This document shows, in pieces, positions 32,215 to 42,906 of a stretch of 64,000 nucleotides of DNA. A program made the translations under genes and the position numbers. Position 1 is the first letter of the stretch, and every line of letters starts with the position of its first letter. The stretch lies in assembly GCA_958450365.1 (NCBI GenBank), contig CAUEEP010000601.1:1-64000 (forward strand). Direction: 5' to 3'. Source of the DNA: Mesorhabditis belari. Taxonomy: Eukaryota > Nematoda > Chromadorea > Rhabditida > Rhabditidae. The notes under the pieces were generated by a model. The model was not told the origin of the DNA, did no database searches, and saw nothing but the letters and a program-made list of their open reading frames with translations.

Positions 32215-33350
32215 TTAAATTATGCCAGAAGAAGTGTTTTTGACTTCAAAAAAATGTTTTGAGAGACCATTTTTAGACCGCTGAATGGCCGGAAAATTCT
32301 AACACTTTCACCGTGAATTACCAGGTAAGTTTTTAATATGCTCTTGAATTGTGCTAGTCTTTTTTGGATAATTGCGTCTGTCAATAACTTCGGGTTCACC
32401 TTCAATTTTTATAGTTTTTTTTGTTCGACGTTTGACGACCCAAGACGACATTTCAAAGAAAATAAAGATTTGAAAGTTTTAACAGTTAGAAACAGACACA
32501 TTGCACAGAGAAATCCACAACAAAAGAAATTTAAAAGTTTTCCAAAACGTGGCTTTTTAAATAGACAGCTTTTTCGAATATTCAGTTGATTTTGCAAGTA
32601 TAAATTCGGTCAACTTTTTATCGGGAAGCAATTGTTCAATTGAATATTTTGAGTTGTACAGGAAATTTTCGTCGGAAGGGGAATCATTTTTCATTTCATT
32701 CTCCAAATTCCGAAATCAGCAATGTTTTCAAATTTATCTGTTGCATTCGCATTTTTGGCTCGCCTTAGACAATTTTATTGAAGCTTTCCTTATAAAGTTG
32801 GACGGGCTATAGCTTTTTAAAATAGTTCTAGTGCACTTTGGACAGTTATAAGCCTATAAATTGCAGGATACGTTGTAAGAGCGAAGACCACCGCGGGTTA
32901 TGTAAGTTGACTTGCTCCTTGTGTCATTCTAGAGAAATTCGCGCGGATTGCTTAGCAACACTACGGTGTCAACGTTGGCACGTTATGCATAGCTCCTAGA
33001 AGACGTTTGAATCGTATTTTTTAACATTTGTATCTTGATTTGTGTCCTACTACAGCTCGCATAATTTGTTTCTTGTTCGTTAGCTCCACTTCTCGAAATC
33101 GAGGAGCGTATCCAATATCAGTTGTTTCATGGTTTAACGATTGTTCGATTAATCTTTAAGTAATTGGAATATACGGAGGTGGCAATCCAAATAAGTGTTT
33201 GAGAAAGTTTTTAGTTGGTGTGAGATAAGTAGTTGTAAAATTATATTCTTAATATACCCTTTGAATTGTTAGCAGACTTGTTTTTTTTATGCTTTGAATG
33301 CTATCGAACAGAAATTTCAACTAATTTTCTTTCAGGGATCTACCTTCTCG
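32215..33350 (+). repeat. ART-upstream module, copy 5
   Basis: Inverse of copy 4. It ends in TTTTCTTTCAG shortly before the ATG at 33372, and with copy 4 it forms the arms of the second inverted pair. Confidence 0.75.
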
Positions 33351-33371
33351 GAATCGGTGACTGGTTTCAAT

Positions 33372-34569
33372 ATGTCGTCCCTTTCGATCGATGGTAAACT
33401 TATTTCATGTTTTGCTATTGACTAAATTTCTTTGTTTAGATGAGGCTCTCCTTGCTGGCATCAACTGTCACATGCGTCATCTCAACAATGGGACTTTTAC
33501 AATGGGAGATCTCGCCCGTTCAGATCCGGATTTGTATTCGTGTTCGGGTTCTGATTCTGATTCTGATTCTGATTCTGAAAGGATTGTCGAACCACGCGAT
33601 CTCGTTTTCAATGTGAATACGATCCAGAAAACTGTTGAAAAGGGTAAGATTAATTTTTCAAGTACACAAACATGTTTTGTGGTAAAAACAATTCGAAGTT
33701 TAAAACGTCTGAGTTAGGGCTGCTATTAAATGCCCAGTTTGTTTGTACAGTCAATTTTCTGGCAAAGTGTTTACTTTTTATCCTTAAGGTACGAAAGCTC
33801 GCTTTCGTGGTGCTGCTCGTCGTATGATGCCGGGACGTCGGCAAGGAAGATGCAGCGCTTACAAAATGCACCCGGGATTCTTTGCCGAAAAGTTTAATCG
33901 CGATTTCACGAACATTTTGGTCGATCAGCAACCATTCTCTCGTGGTGGATCTCATTACATTCGCCCACTTGGGTCAATGCGTTATGCTCTCGATGTTCTT
34001 AACAAATATGGGGACAATGCCTGGCTCGGAGACCTCGGAGGAGAGCGGTGATTTTTCCTGTTTTATTTTGTTAACTACTTGTTTAGCCCAATTGAGAATG
34101 GCTCTATTCATGGCGAATGGCCAGTTGCTTACCATGGAACGACGGATCCACGTGCTGCATCAATTGTTACTAGTGGTGGACTTGATTTGGTTTGGAGTAT
34201 ACATTTGCTTAAGTTTATTATTTGCAGAAAAAAGGCCATCGTTTCTTGTATGGACACGGTATCTACTGCACTCCTGATCCAAAGACTGCACTTGCTTATG
34301 CATCTCCCTACAAACACAATGGAAAATGGTACAAGTTGATCCTTCAGGTGAGATTTGTATACTGTGACTTTAATAGTCATTAGGTAACTGATTTGTTGGA
34401 AATAGTCTTTTTTTTTCAGTCTCGTGTCGATCCATCTCATCGTGAAATTGTGCCCAAGTCTCAACACGGTTGTACCGGCCTTGATGATTACTGGATTGTC
34501 AAGGAAAATGATGCCATTCGTCCATATGGAATCTGTGTCTTTCCGTGTGAAGTAGAAACTCCTTTTTGA
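33372..34569 (+). CDS. putative PARP-like ADP-ribosyltransferase family protein (285 aa)
   Basis: Exons 33372-33393, 33440-33643, 33789-34047, 34087-34189, 34228-34347, 34420-34569; 858 nt, no interruption. Exon 2 contains an expanded Ser-Asp repeat (SGSDSDSDSDSE) arising from a GATTCT microsatellite. Exon 5 begins [16 protein letters not shown] and follows a TTTGCAG acceptor, like the ubiquitin-fusion gene at 16527 and unlike its non-ubiquitin sisters (GKGxRFxFGYGIY). This points to gene conversion or an old polymorphism in that exon. [20 protein letters not shown] and IRPYGICVF are intact. C-terminal extension EVETPF. Likely NAD-dependent ADP-ribosyltransferase by motif order only. Confidence 0.78.
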
Positions 34570-34779
34570 TCTCTGACATTGCACAATTTTCGCATACATT
34601 GTGATTTTGCAAGCTTAACTTTCAATTATTCTCCTGTGACATTTATTGGATCACTTTATTTGATGGATAAAGTATATGCTATTATACAAAAGACGCTAAT
34701 TGTAGTGGTTAAGCTGAAAGGAAATCCACTGAAATATCTAAGATGTATATTGATTTTAATTGACTAAGTGACCAGAATT

Positions 34780-34975
34780 CTGCCCCAAATGAAGGGCTAG
34801 CCGCTTACCAGGGAACAACAGATCCACGTGCAGCGGAGATTGTTCGAGGTGGCGGACTTGATTTGGTTTGTCACATTTGGGTGTATCTGACTTGTATTTC
34901 TTGTAGTCAAAAGGGGTACGCTTTGCTTATGCTTACGGCATCTGCTCTCCTGATCCAAAGACTACTCTTACCAAT
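34780..34975 (+). pseudogene. ART-family 3'-half copy, truncated
   Basis: Reads [23 protein letters not shown] (His of YHGT is Gln), an intron, then AYAYGICSPDPKTTL. It is cut at about 34975, where the antisense small gene begins. Non-functional. Confidence 0.7.
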
Positions 34976-35361
34976 TCTTCGGGTGTCATGTGCTGGACAT
35001 TGCTCCTATCTGAAAAGAAGAATTGTGGAATGAAAAGGAGAAGACAAGCAAAGTTACAAGAAATACAAGTTTGAGCGTTAAATTAACTCACCCTGCTCGG
35101 TCGGCGTCTTCTTCCGGTTCTGGTACCGCTGGTTTTGCCTTTGCTGTTGGCTAAAACAAGACAGTGATGCGTAATAATAGATTGCATTATTTGGGTCAGC
35201 TACTCACAGCATGCGGCTACTCATAGATTTCAAAGTAAAATTGAACCAATTACCGGTGGTGGCTGTGATTTGTTGGATGGTGATTCCTTCTTGCGCGTAT
35301 CGCCGCCATATTTGATGATTGAATGAGAGATTGCGGCCACGCACACAAAGATCGTCCACAT
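34976..35361 (-). CDS. small hydrophobic-leader protein, 3'-truncated copy
   Basis: Exon 1 35361-35254 encodes 36 residues (MWTIFVCVAAISHSIIK ... NKSQPPP) with a signal-anchor-like start and an upstream TTTTTCAG acceptor. Exon 2 35150-35092 encodes PTAKAKPAVPEPEEDADRA. Exon 3 from about 35009 reads SNVQHMTPEEL and is cut at 34976 by the ART 3'-half fragment, removing the last residues (AKIANQK in other copies). A membrane or secreted small protein is plausible. Family not recognised. Confidence 0.45.
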
Positions 35362-35717
35362 TTTGCGACTCTGCTGAAAAAAGAATTACTATAGAGATTA
35401 GGTGCTTAGCATCTAAAGAAAACTTCTGACGCTTCGATGTGCAATGATGTGATAGATGGTACAAGAAAGACTAACATTATAACCAAACAAAAATAGGTTT
35501 CAAATAAGAACGAGAAAGAACCAACTTTGTAGGAATCGTGTGTTAGCAAGCAAACTCGGCAAAAATGGCTAATAAAATGATTTTTATGGAGAACCATTTT
35601 ATATTTGCGGTGTTAAATGCTAATTAGGTTGTCAGATAGGTAAATCGATTAACGACGAGCTTGTAAATGTTAACGGCTAATTTCAGTGGGATTTTATGAT
35701 TAATTGATTTCTTTTAG
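35362..35717. other. intergenic, no gene
   Basis: Shared flank also found at 13320-13430 and inverse at 25600-25950. The ORF at 35406-35597 is not conserved in them. Confidence 0.45.
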
Positions 35718-36741
35718 ATGGCGTCAAAAGTTGCTTTTCCCAACGCTCTCATCATTGTTGGTTTTGATGGTTTACTATGTGCTTTATTTTAAGTAACATT
35801 TTGGTTTCATTTTTAGACAGCTCGACGACGATTGTCGTGCCGAAGATTGCTCGTTACTTTATTTCGTTGCTGGGATTTGAGGTAAAGTTTTAACTTTTTA
35901 TGATCAGCAATATTTTGTTTAGGTAACAAATTCTCTTGATATCAATTTGTTCTACTACGTTTTCATGGGAATGGTGATCGTCTTCTGCACAAATTCGATC
36001 ATTATTTACCCAGGAATCAACGAATTGGAGGTTGATGTTTACGTGAAATTTCATGCTCATTTTCATTTAGGTCGGTCAAAGTCTCGTCATTGCGTCATCG
36101 ATCACTTTATACAATGTCATACAGGTTTGTTGGTGTGTTTCAATAATTTACAATCACTTATTTAGCTATATCGCCTTCAAGATCCGATCGAATGTTGGTA
36201 CAATTGGTTGTCAATCTACTTTTTGTTACCATTCATCACAACATCGTGGATCCTCTATAACTTCAATAAGGTAGGTAATTTATCAGGTTTACCTTCATTC
36301 ATTGACTTTTAGTATCCGGCTCGCGTTTTCGTTGGTGACACGTACTGTTATTGGGCGGGCATGACGTTGGCTGTAGTGGCAATTCTCGGACATTTCTCAA
36401 AAACGGCGATGCTTTTCTTTATTCCACAGGTTAGTTAAAAGCTTTTATTACAACGATAATATCATTTAAGGCATTCAATTTTATCTATTCGACTCCTCAA
36501 CTTTTCCATCTTGTACCTTGCCCGAGACATCGATTACCCAAATTCGATTCTAAGACAGACACAGTCGGGATGAGTTTTGCCGAATTTAAGGTGGATTTTC
36601 GAATAAACACATTTGATTTTATTTCATTTGATTTTGTAGAAATCCGAACTAAACCGATTCGGGCAATGGGTAGTGACGATTTTGTCGACGATTGGCCTTC
36701 CGGAGAAGATTTCGACAACGATGGAGAAAAGTAAAGATTAA
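35718..36741 (+). pseudogene. ALG7/DPAGT1 3' half (C-terminal exons complete)
   Basis: Exons 35718-35780 region (WRQKLLFPTLSS), 35817-35881, 35923-36030, 36071-36124, 36166-36270, 36313-36429, 36471-36590 and 36640-36741 with TAA. Diagnostic blocks are [39 protein letters not shown] and GLPEKIS. The enzyme moves GlcNAc-1-phosphate from UDP-GlcNAc to dolichyl phosphate on the ER membrane. This copy lacks the first half. In the catalytic loop NSINIYAGIN reads NSIIIYPGIN, replacing the conserved Asn. The donor after YYV has lost its usual GTACAAG context. The C-terminal exons are all open, so loss is recent, or the exons are used differently. Confidence 0.8.
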
Positions 36742-37190
36742 ATTATGGGTACATGTCAAACGAAAATTGCGAGGATTCTGCTTTGCGTCAAAAAATGAGC
36801 TTTAGTACAAGGTTCACTCTATTTGGAGCTCAATTTCACAATGAACCACGGAAAGATTGGTCGCAAGTATGCCAAACCGACTTCAGGAGATTATAAAAGC
36901 TAAAGGAGGCCCAACTCGATACTGAATTTCGTTAGAAATAAATAACGTTTGAAAAGGTACCAAGATTTTTTTTTGCATTTTCTTTTATTTTTCGTAAATA
37001 AAGAAGTTTTTGTCATATAAAGTGATATCTCACTCTCTCGATTGAACCAAGCAATAGTCATAAAATTTTGGCTACTAGTTAGCATATAATTATAGATTAT
37101 TCAGTAGAAATTTCAGATGAAACTGTTGGCGGGTTTTTAAGAAATTGCAAATTTAAGAACTGCATGAACTTATGGCCAACCCTAATAAAA
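36742..37190. other. 3' flank of ALG7 copy, no gene
   Basis: Includes sequence repeated at 14500-14640 (TCTCTCGATTGAACCAAGC). No coding support. Confidence 0.45.
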
Positions 37191-37199
37191 TGGGGGGCA

Positions 37200-37912
37200 C
37201 GATTTTTTTTCTTTTTTTTTCTTTTTTCTAGGGTGGCGCTGATCCTGGAGATCACATTTTTAATTCGTATTTATGATCAAAAACGCAAGCTCTATCCTTT
37301 TTTGTTATAGAGGCGCATTTGCGCCGTCTGCTAGAAGCCTAAAGGTAAAGCGTTTTGTGTGTTGGTGGAGCATATCTATGTTGGCTTATCGGCCGACGTC
37401 GATTGGCCTACCCTCAACGGTTCTACTGTACCCCTCGATCCGCTTGTCGCACAAAACAGACATGGACTAGCAGAGTTCAAGAGCATATCAAGAGCGGCCC
37501 ATGGAGCCGGCTCGACTCTCGCTCTCTGCAATCAGCTGTTTCCGGGCTACTGGGGTAAGGACATTTGGCCGTCGAATAGCCCCGATTTGAATCCTCTGGA
37601 CTTCTCCGTTTGGTCGATCTTGGAAGACAAGATCTCTGACAAGAGATTTCACTCCGTGGATTCTTTGAAAGCTGCTTTGAAGAGGGCCTGGGCTGAAATC
37701 ACTGTTCAACAATGCGCGACCATCGTCGGCAACTTCCGCAAGCGATTGAAGAAGTGCATCGAGGCCAAGGGTGGAAATTTTGAACATTTGTTATGATTTT
37801 TTGTTAGTTTTATCTTCAATAAACAATTTGTTATCGTTTTTTGATCAATATTGCCAAAGTTTGCAAATTTTATTTCTCTTAGAAAAAGTGTCAGAACTTT
37901 TGCCGCACCCTG
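37200..37912 (+). pseudogene. mariner/Tc1-superfamily transposase remnant with right terminus
   Basis: The C-terminal reading WPSNSPDLNPLDFSVWSILEDK has the third catalytic acid as Asp in an NPLD context, typical of DDxD-type (maT/DD37D-like) elements. It is followed by LKAALKRAWAEI and IEAKGGNFEHLL with TGA at about 37796. The element ends with GTGTCAGAACTTTTGCCGCACCCTG before TA at 37913-37914. Upstream the frame is scrambled (QEHIKS appears in another frame), and the left end is missing. The segment 37225-37450 is duplicated at 14640-14890. Confidence 0.75.
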
Positions 37913-37916
37913 TATT

Positions 37917-38400
37917 AAAAACTTACCTGGTGATTCACGGTGAAAGTGTTAGAATTTTCCAGCCATTCAGCGGTCTAAAAATGGTCTCTCAAAACATTTT
38001 TTTGAAGTCAAAAACACTTCTTTTGGCATAATTTAAGCTATTGATTACGTTTCTGATTAAATTAAAACAAAAAAAATATTTTTCAAATTTCGACCATGTG
38101 GCCCCCCACACGTGTCAAAATCTCAAAAAATGTTTATCAATTTCTTTCGCTTCTACCAATCAATTTAAGTTAGAAAATGAATATTTAGTGGCTAAAAATG
38201 GTTTTGCCTCTAGTTTTGACCTTGAAAAGTGTTTCAATAGTCGATGGCTTAGGCTCCATATGGTTCCGTATGGTGAAGCTTGGGCTCCATATAGTTCTAT
38301 AGAAGCACGCACTTTGGATCCTCGAAACTTCGCTTCAAACGCCTTTTCTCAAGCTCTCGTTATGTTTTTCGGAGTCAACGCATAAAACTACCCCAGAGAT
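37917..38400 (-). repeat. ART-upstream module, distal end only (copy 6)
   Basis: Contains GGTGATTCACGGTGAAAGTG and CATTCAGCGGTCTAAAAATG as in copies 1 and 4, then DNA inverse to 31940-32200. No attached ART gene. Confidence 0.65.
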
Positions 38401-38863
38401 AGTGGTTTTGAAGAAACAATTGTGCCCCTCTCCAACTAGACTAGTACCCAAAGATTTTTCAGGCTAAAACTCCCAACTAAAGGCTTAGTTTAAGGCGTGT
38501 TCTTTGGTGGCATTCGCCTACTCGAGAGTCCGGGGTCCAAACTTCGGACTCATCTTTTATCGCCCCTATTCCCATATTTTGTATTGTACTATTGTACAGG
38601 GTGGCACAGAATTACGGAGGCATATACAGATACTATACAAATCTCACTCGTAATGTACCAAATGTTATACATCATTTGAAAACTTGAAGTCCCCTTTGAA
38701 TAAATACAGATGTTCCGATTAGTTTAACAAAATTGGAACGATTGCATAGCGATTAGCTTAAAAAACACTCTTCGAGTTAGACAAACAGCTGAAGCAGGCC
38801 GCCAATGGGTGAACGGGGTGAAAATGGGTGAACCTGCCCAAACGAGCCAACAACGTTTCGACA
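38401..38863. other. repeat fragments, no gene
   Basis: 38594-38680 begins TACAGGGTGGCACAGAATTACGG, resembling a Tc1-type terminus, and shares CACTCGTAATGTACCAAAT with 31790-31815. 38715-38865 is inverse to 31230-31400. Confidence 0.45.
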
Positions 38864-38984
38864 GTGTAATCACCATTTAGCATGAGACACTCGGTCCTGC
38901 CCGTGAATGTCTTTACAAAGATATTCATATTATTTGGTTGATGCTTTGCGCAAATCTCTTGGACCAACTTCTTCGACACAGCAG
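38864..38984 (-). pseudogene. fragment of ubiquitin-ART exon 3
   Basis: After CATTTTAG the frame reads [19 protein letters not shown], then NIFVKTFTGRT and LNGDYTVE (ubiquitin residues 1-24), and then runs into unrelated repeat DNA (TLLARLGRF). A small shard joining the repeat shared with 31.2-31.4 kb. Confidence 0.85.
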
Positions 38985-38999
38985 CTAAAATGAAAAATA

Positions 39000-39970
39000 C
39001 TTTATCGTTACGACGTGGATTGTTAAAACGTCTAAAATCTTTTGGTGAAATCTTTTCAACATTTGAGTCCAGTTTCATTGAGTGTGCGCTCCAGCTTGGA
39101 AAATTTCATTTTTTCAGCAAATTCGCATTTCTCTAGTGTTGATTTTAGCTCGTTTCATGAATCAATTACCATAGCCTTTGGCTTAAACATTACCATTCAA
39201 CATATTCTCCCTTAAACTCTACAAGATGCATTCCAATTTACAGATTGTTAAAGTGTAAGCAAGATCTGTTCATTCTGTAGCTCAAAATACTGCCAGAGAC
39301 TTTCCATTGCCATACTGGTTAGCTAAATTGAATCCTTTAAAGCGTTAAACCTTCATAAACTCTAAGTTGTACTCCAGTTTGCGTTTTTGCAAAGTTTAAG
39401 CAAGATCTGTTCATTCTATAGCTCAAAATACTGCCTTAAACTTTCCATCCTCCCTCCTCCATCCTTCAATCCTCCATTCTTCAATCCTTTAAAGAATTAA
39501 ACCTTCATAAACTCTAAGTTGCATTCCAGTTTGCATTTTTGCAAAGTTTAAGCAAGATCTGTTCATCCTGTAGCCTTTTCAAACACCTCTCAAACTTTGA
39601 TGGACTCTCTATCGTACCCTTTGGCTCGGTGCCCATAACGAGGGGGTTGGGCTCTCTTCTCCCTCCAACCGCCACGCATCCGCATCGCCTACATCAATCG
39701 ATATGGTGAAAGAGACGCCATTTCCCCTCCACTCCCCGCCTCACAAGTCTCTTCTTTCGCAACTCCGAGCTGTGGGTGAGTGACCAGTGGTCACTTCTTC
39801 CCTGATCCCCATCTATTCCATTTCTATTTCCTTTCATGACATCCAATTTGCACAAATTCATTCGCCGATCCCCGGATTTCACTCGGATTTCCCGACCATT
39901 TCCCTCAGTCCTCCAGCCAGCTATTACGAAACCCCACATTTCTCACAAATCCTATATATTATACTATATT
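39000..39970. other. duplicated non-coding blocks
   Basis: 39040-39300 repeats 18700-18960, and 39340-39620 repeats 15390-15530/19010-19140 (TTTGCAAAGTTTAAGC words). From 39630 the sequence changes to a GC-richer single-copy stretch, whose overlapping ORFs on both strands have no motif. Confidence 0.5.
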
Positions 39971-39992
39971 TCAATAGGGTGACATCCAGAAT

Positions 39993-40790
39993 GCTTATCT
40001 AGTTTGTAAACTTATCGTATTTCATCATATATTCACCTGTTTGCACTTTGTCCTCGAGACGAGCTGTTGGCACTCTGCCAAGAGCTTGTTTTTCGTGATC
40101 AAAGCGACTTTTTGTCTATTCTGGAGCTCATGTGCCACTCTCCCAACAACGTCCGAAGACTCGGTGGAGATACGTCGGGTGTGCGATTTCCCCTGGGCCA
40201 TACCCGTATGATTTCCGCTGAGTTTTCGAGATGTAAACGTAATAATTCCCAAATTTGTAAACGATCTGGAGCTCACGCAAGCCGAATTTGCATTTAAAAC
40301 TCGTCTATGTACAGTTCTCAATATTTGTATTTGTCCAAGACAGTACCCTGAGTTGAATACCCTGTAGTCTCAAAACAAATCTTTATCACTAAAATCACTT
40401 TTCAAAATCTCCTGTGTCATCCAGGATCTCTAGATTTCGATCCAGATCAGTTTTGATCCAGATCACTTTCGAAAAGTTAGCGAGAAATCGTAGACAGAAG
40501 CGTTTGGCATCTTGCCAACTTTTGAATTTCACCGAAATGGGCGCTCACTTCACCCCAGGCAGTCATTGGAGGGAACGGGGATGCAAGGGCAAGGGGAGGG
40601 GAAAAGGGGTGAGTCGGCAGTTGAATCGGCTGGGCGAGCGGTGGCTCCAAGAGCTGGCCTGGGGGCGGATCGTCGTCCCCCTCCTTACAGCCCCGGTGAA
40701 TCACCGCCCGAATTTAAATGGCAGCGATTCGGCGATCCTGGAACGCAGTAGGGTCTTTGAAAATGAAATCTTTCAATTCCGATAAATTCT
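39993..40790. other. single-copy GC-richer DNA, no gene recognised
   Basis: Long ORFs occur in several frames on both strands (40067-40321, 40414-40785), with no domain and no clear splice pattern. Contains motif copies at 40414 and 40735. Coding status unresolved. Confidence 0.35.
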
Positions 40791-40791
40791 G

Positions 40792-41049
40792 GTATTAAAT
40801 GCAAATTAAGTGCACATTCTGCTTTTAAATGCAAATTAAATGCAAATTCTGCTTTTAAATGCAAATTAAATGCAAATTATGCTTTTAAACTCAAATTAAA
40901 TGCAAATTCTGCTTTTAAATGCAAATTAAATGCAAATTCTGCTTTTAAATGCAAATTAAATGCAAATTCTGTTATTAAATGCAAATTAAATCCAAATTTT
41001 GCTTTTAAATGCTAATTAAATGCAAATTCTGCTTTTAAATGCAAATTTT
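40792..41049. repeat. minisatellite, about 30-bp unit (GCAAATTAAATGCAAATTCTG)
   Basis: About eight units of TTTTAAATGCAAATTAAATGC-type sequence with small changes. The shorter core ATGCAAATT also builds the array at 42470-42906, so the two probably share an origin. ATGCAAAT is the octamer bound by POU proteins, which may be coincidental. Confidence 0.9.
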
Positions 41050-42148
41050 CGATATTTCATAAGAAAACTTGAAGAATTTCTCAAGAAATGACTCATTTTT
41101 ATGAATCAACGCGTCTCTAGCCGTCTCTAGACGCCTACATTTTACATATCTAATCCCATTTTATACAATGACTCAGCATTTTGTTATCCAACTCTTACTA
41201 TATAAACATGCAGACTCCCAGGTTTATCATTTTCTCAATATTACCCTTTATACAAATTTTTCTTACTGTGTGATATCCAGCTTCATCAAATATATGCAAA
41301 TTTTTTTAGTACCTCACGTGTAAAAGCTGATATTTGAGTGGTAAGAGTTTGCGACTTTCTACACCGTACAGTCTACGATATTACTTTGTTTTTCGCTTTT
41401 TTGTCCATCCTGGAACGCACATATGCTAATTACAATCTGATTTCATGTTTATTATCAATTATCTATGCCCCTCCCCCATCCACTCCTCGACTAGGTGGAA
41501 CGATTGCAGGGTGTCGCTATATTGTTGCAGATACCCGTAATTCTTCCACTGAGTTGTGAGCTGGCATCCAGTTTACCCGAAAATGCCAATATTTCAATAA
41601 AAATGGCAATTCTTTCCTTGATTTCCGCACTCGACTCTTCTCTATGTAAATTTTCGCTTGTATTGAGAGAAGAGAGCTTACGAATGGCTTTGCATATCAA
41701 GCTGGCACGCACACTCGCCGAAAACTTTGAAATCTATCCATTTCGAGTAAAGGAAAAATTTTTTGAGTGTTACCGGACTTGAACTTGGGTCTGGTAGATT
41801 GGTAAACGAGAACTTAACCAGTCAACTAAAAGAGTGTAGGGCTTTATGCTGTTATCCAGCTTTTCTCTTTGATTTCCTAGCTTTTGTAGTTTCCGCCGTT
41901 TCCTTTCGTTCTCTCAAGGCGGTCACTTTTGATGATAGATAAACACTCGAGGGTTCTAAGGGGGAAATATCGCGCAGAACGAGAAACGCTCGACGCAAAG
42001 AGTGATCCTGGAAGTCAGGCTTGGCTCTCGGCCAATCGCTGACCCGAGCACAAATAAGACGTCTGTCTTCACTCACTCCCCGCAACATTTGGGAGCCAAT
42101 TTACAGAGAACTACGCAAGCTCTGAGAATTTCGAGTTTACCATTGTTA
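41050..42148. other. no gene recognised
   Basis: Mixed AT-rich DNA with motif copies at 41270, 41407, 41561 and 42005. The 95-codon ORF at 41495-41782 lacks recognisable features. Confidence 0.35.
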
Positions 42149-42462
42149 ATTCTGGAAAGCACAAGGGTATTTGGGATGGAGAAAAATGTACTTTTTACGT
42201 AAAAAAACAGTTGATAGTGGAGGAATGAGTTGGACAGATTTATGAGGCTTTAAAATACAGAAAATGAGTATATAAGCTGTTTTTGTTAATTCTGGAAAGC
42301 ACAAGGGTATTTGGGATGGAGAAAAATGTAGTTTTTATGTAAAAAAAACAGTTGATAGTGGAGGAATGAGTTGGACATATTTATGAGGCTTTAAAATTAA
42401 GAAAATGAGTATATAAGCTGCTTTTTGTAAATTCTGGAGTGCACAGGTGGATTAGAACAAAT
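42146..42462. repeat. tandem duplication, about 140 bp x 2 plus partial
   Basis: GTTAATTCTGGAAAGCACAAGG ... TATATAAGCTG is repeated at 42146-42285 and 42286-42421, then a third shortened start. Each unit begins with a copy of the 14-mer (minus orientation). Confidence 0.9.
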
Positions 42463-42469
42463 TTAAATG

Positions 42470-42906
42470 AATTATAAATGCAAAATCAGAAGTTCGATTT
42501 GGAGTTAATGCTGAAAATGCAAATTAAGGTAAATGTTAAATGCAAATTGAGTTAAATGTTAAATGTAAATTCAATTAAATGTTAAATGCAAATTGTTTTA
42601 GATGTTAAATGGAAATTGGGTTAAATATTAAATGTAAATTAAGTTAAATGTTAAATGTTAAATGCAAATTGAATTAAATGTTAAATTCAAATTGGGTTAA
42701 ATGTTAAATGCAAATTGAATTAAATGTTAAATGCAAATTGTTTTAAATATTAAATGCAAATTGGGTTAAATGTTAAATGCAAATTAAATGCAATTAAATG
42801 TTAAATGCAAATTCATTTAAATGTTAAATGTTAATTGGGTTAAATGTTAAATGCAAATTGGGTTAAATGTTAAATGCAAATTGAATTAAATGTTAAATGC
42901 AAATTA
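42470..42906. repeat. minisatellite GTTAAATGCAAATTGAATTAAAT
   Basis: Irregular tandem array of AAATGTTAAATGCAAATTGG-type units, about 20 copies. AT-rich, no coding potential. Confidence 0.9.
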
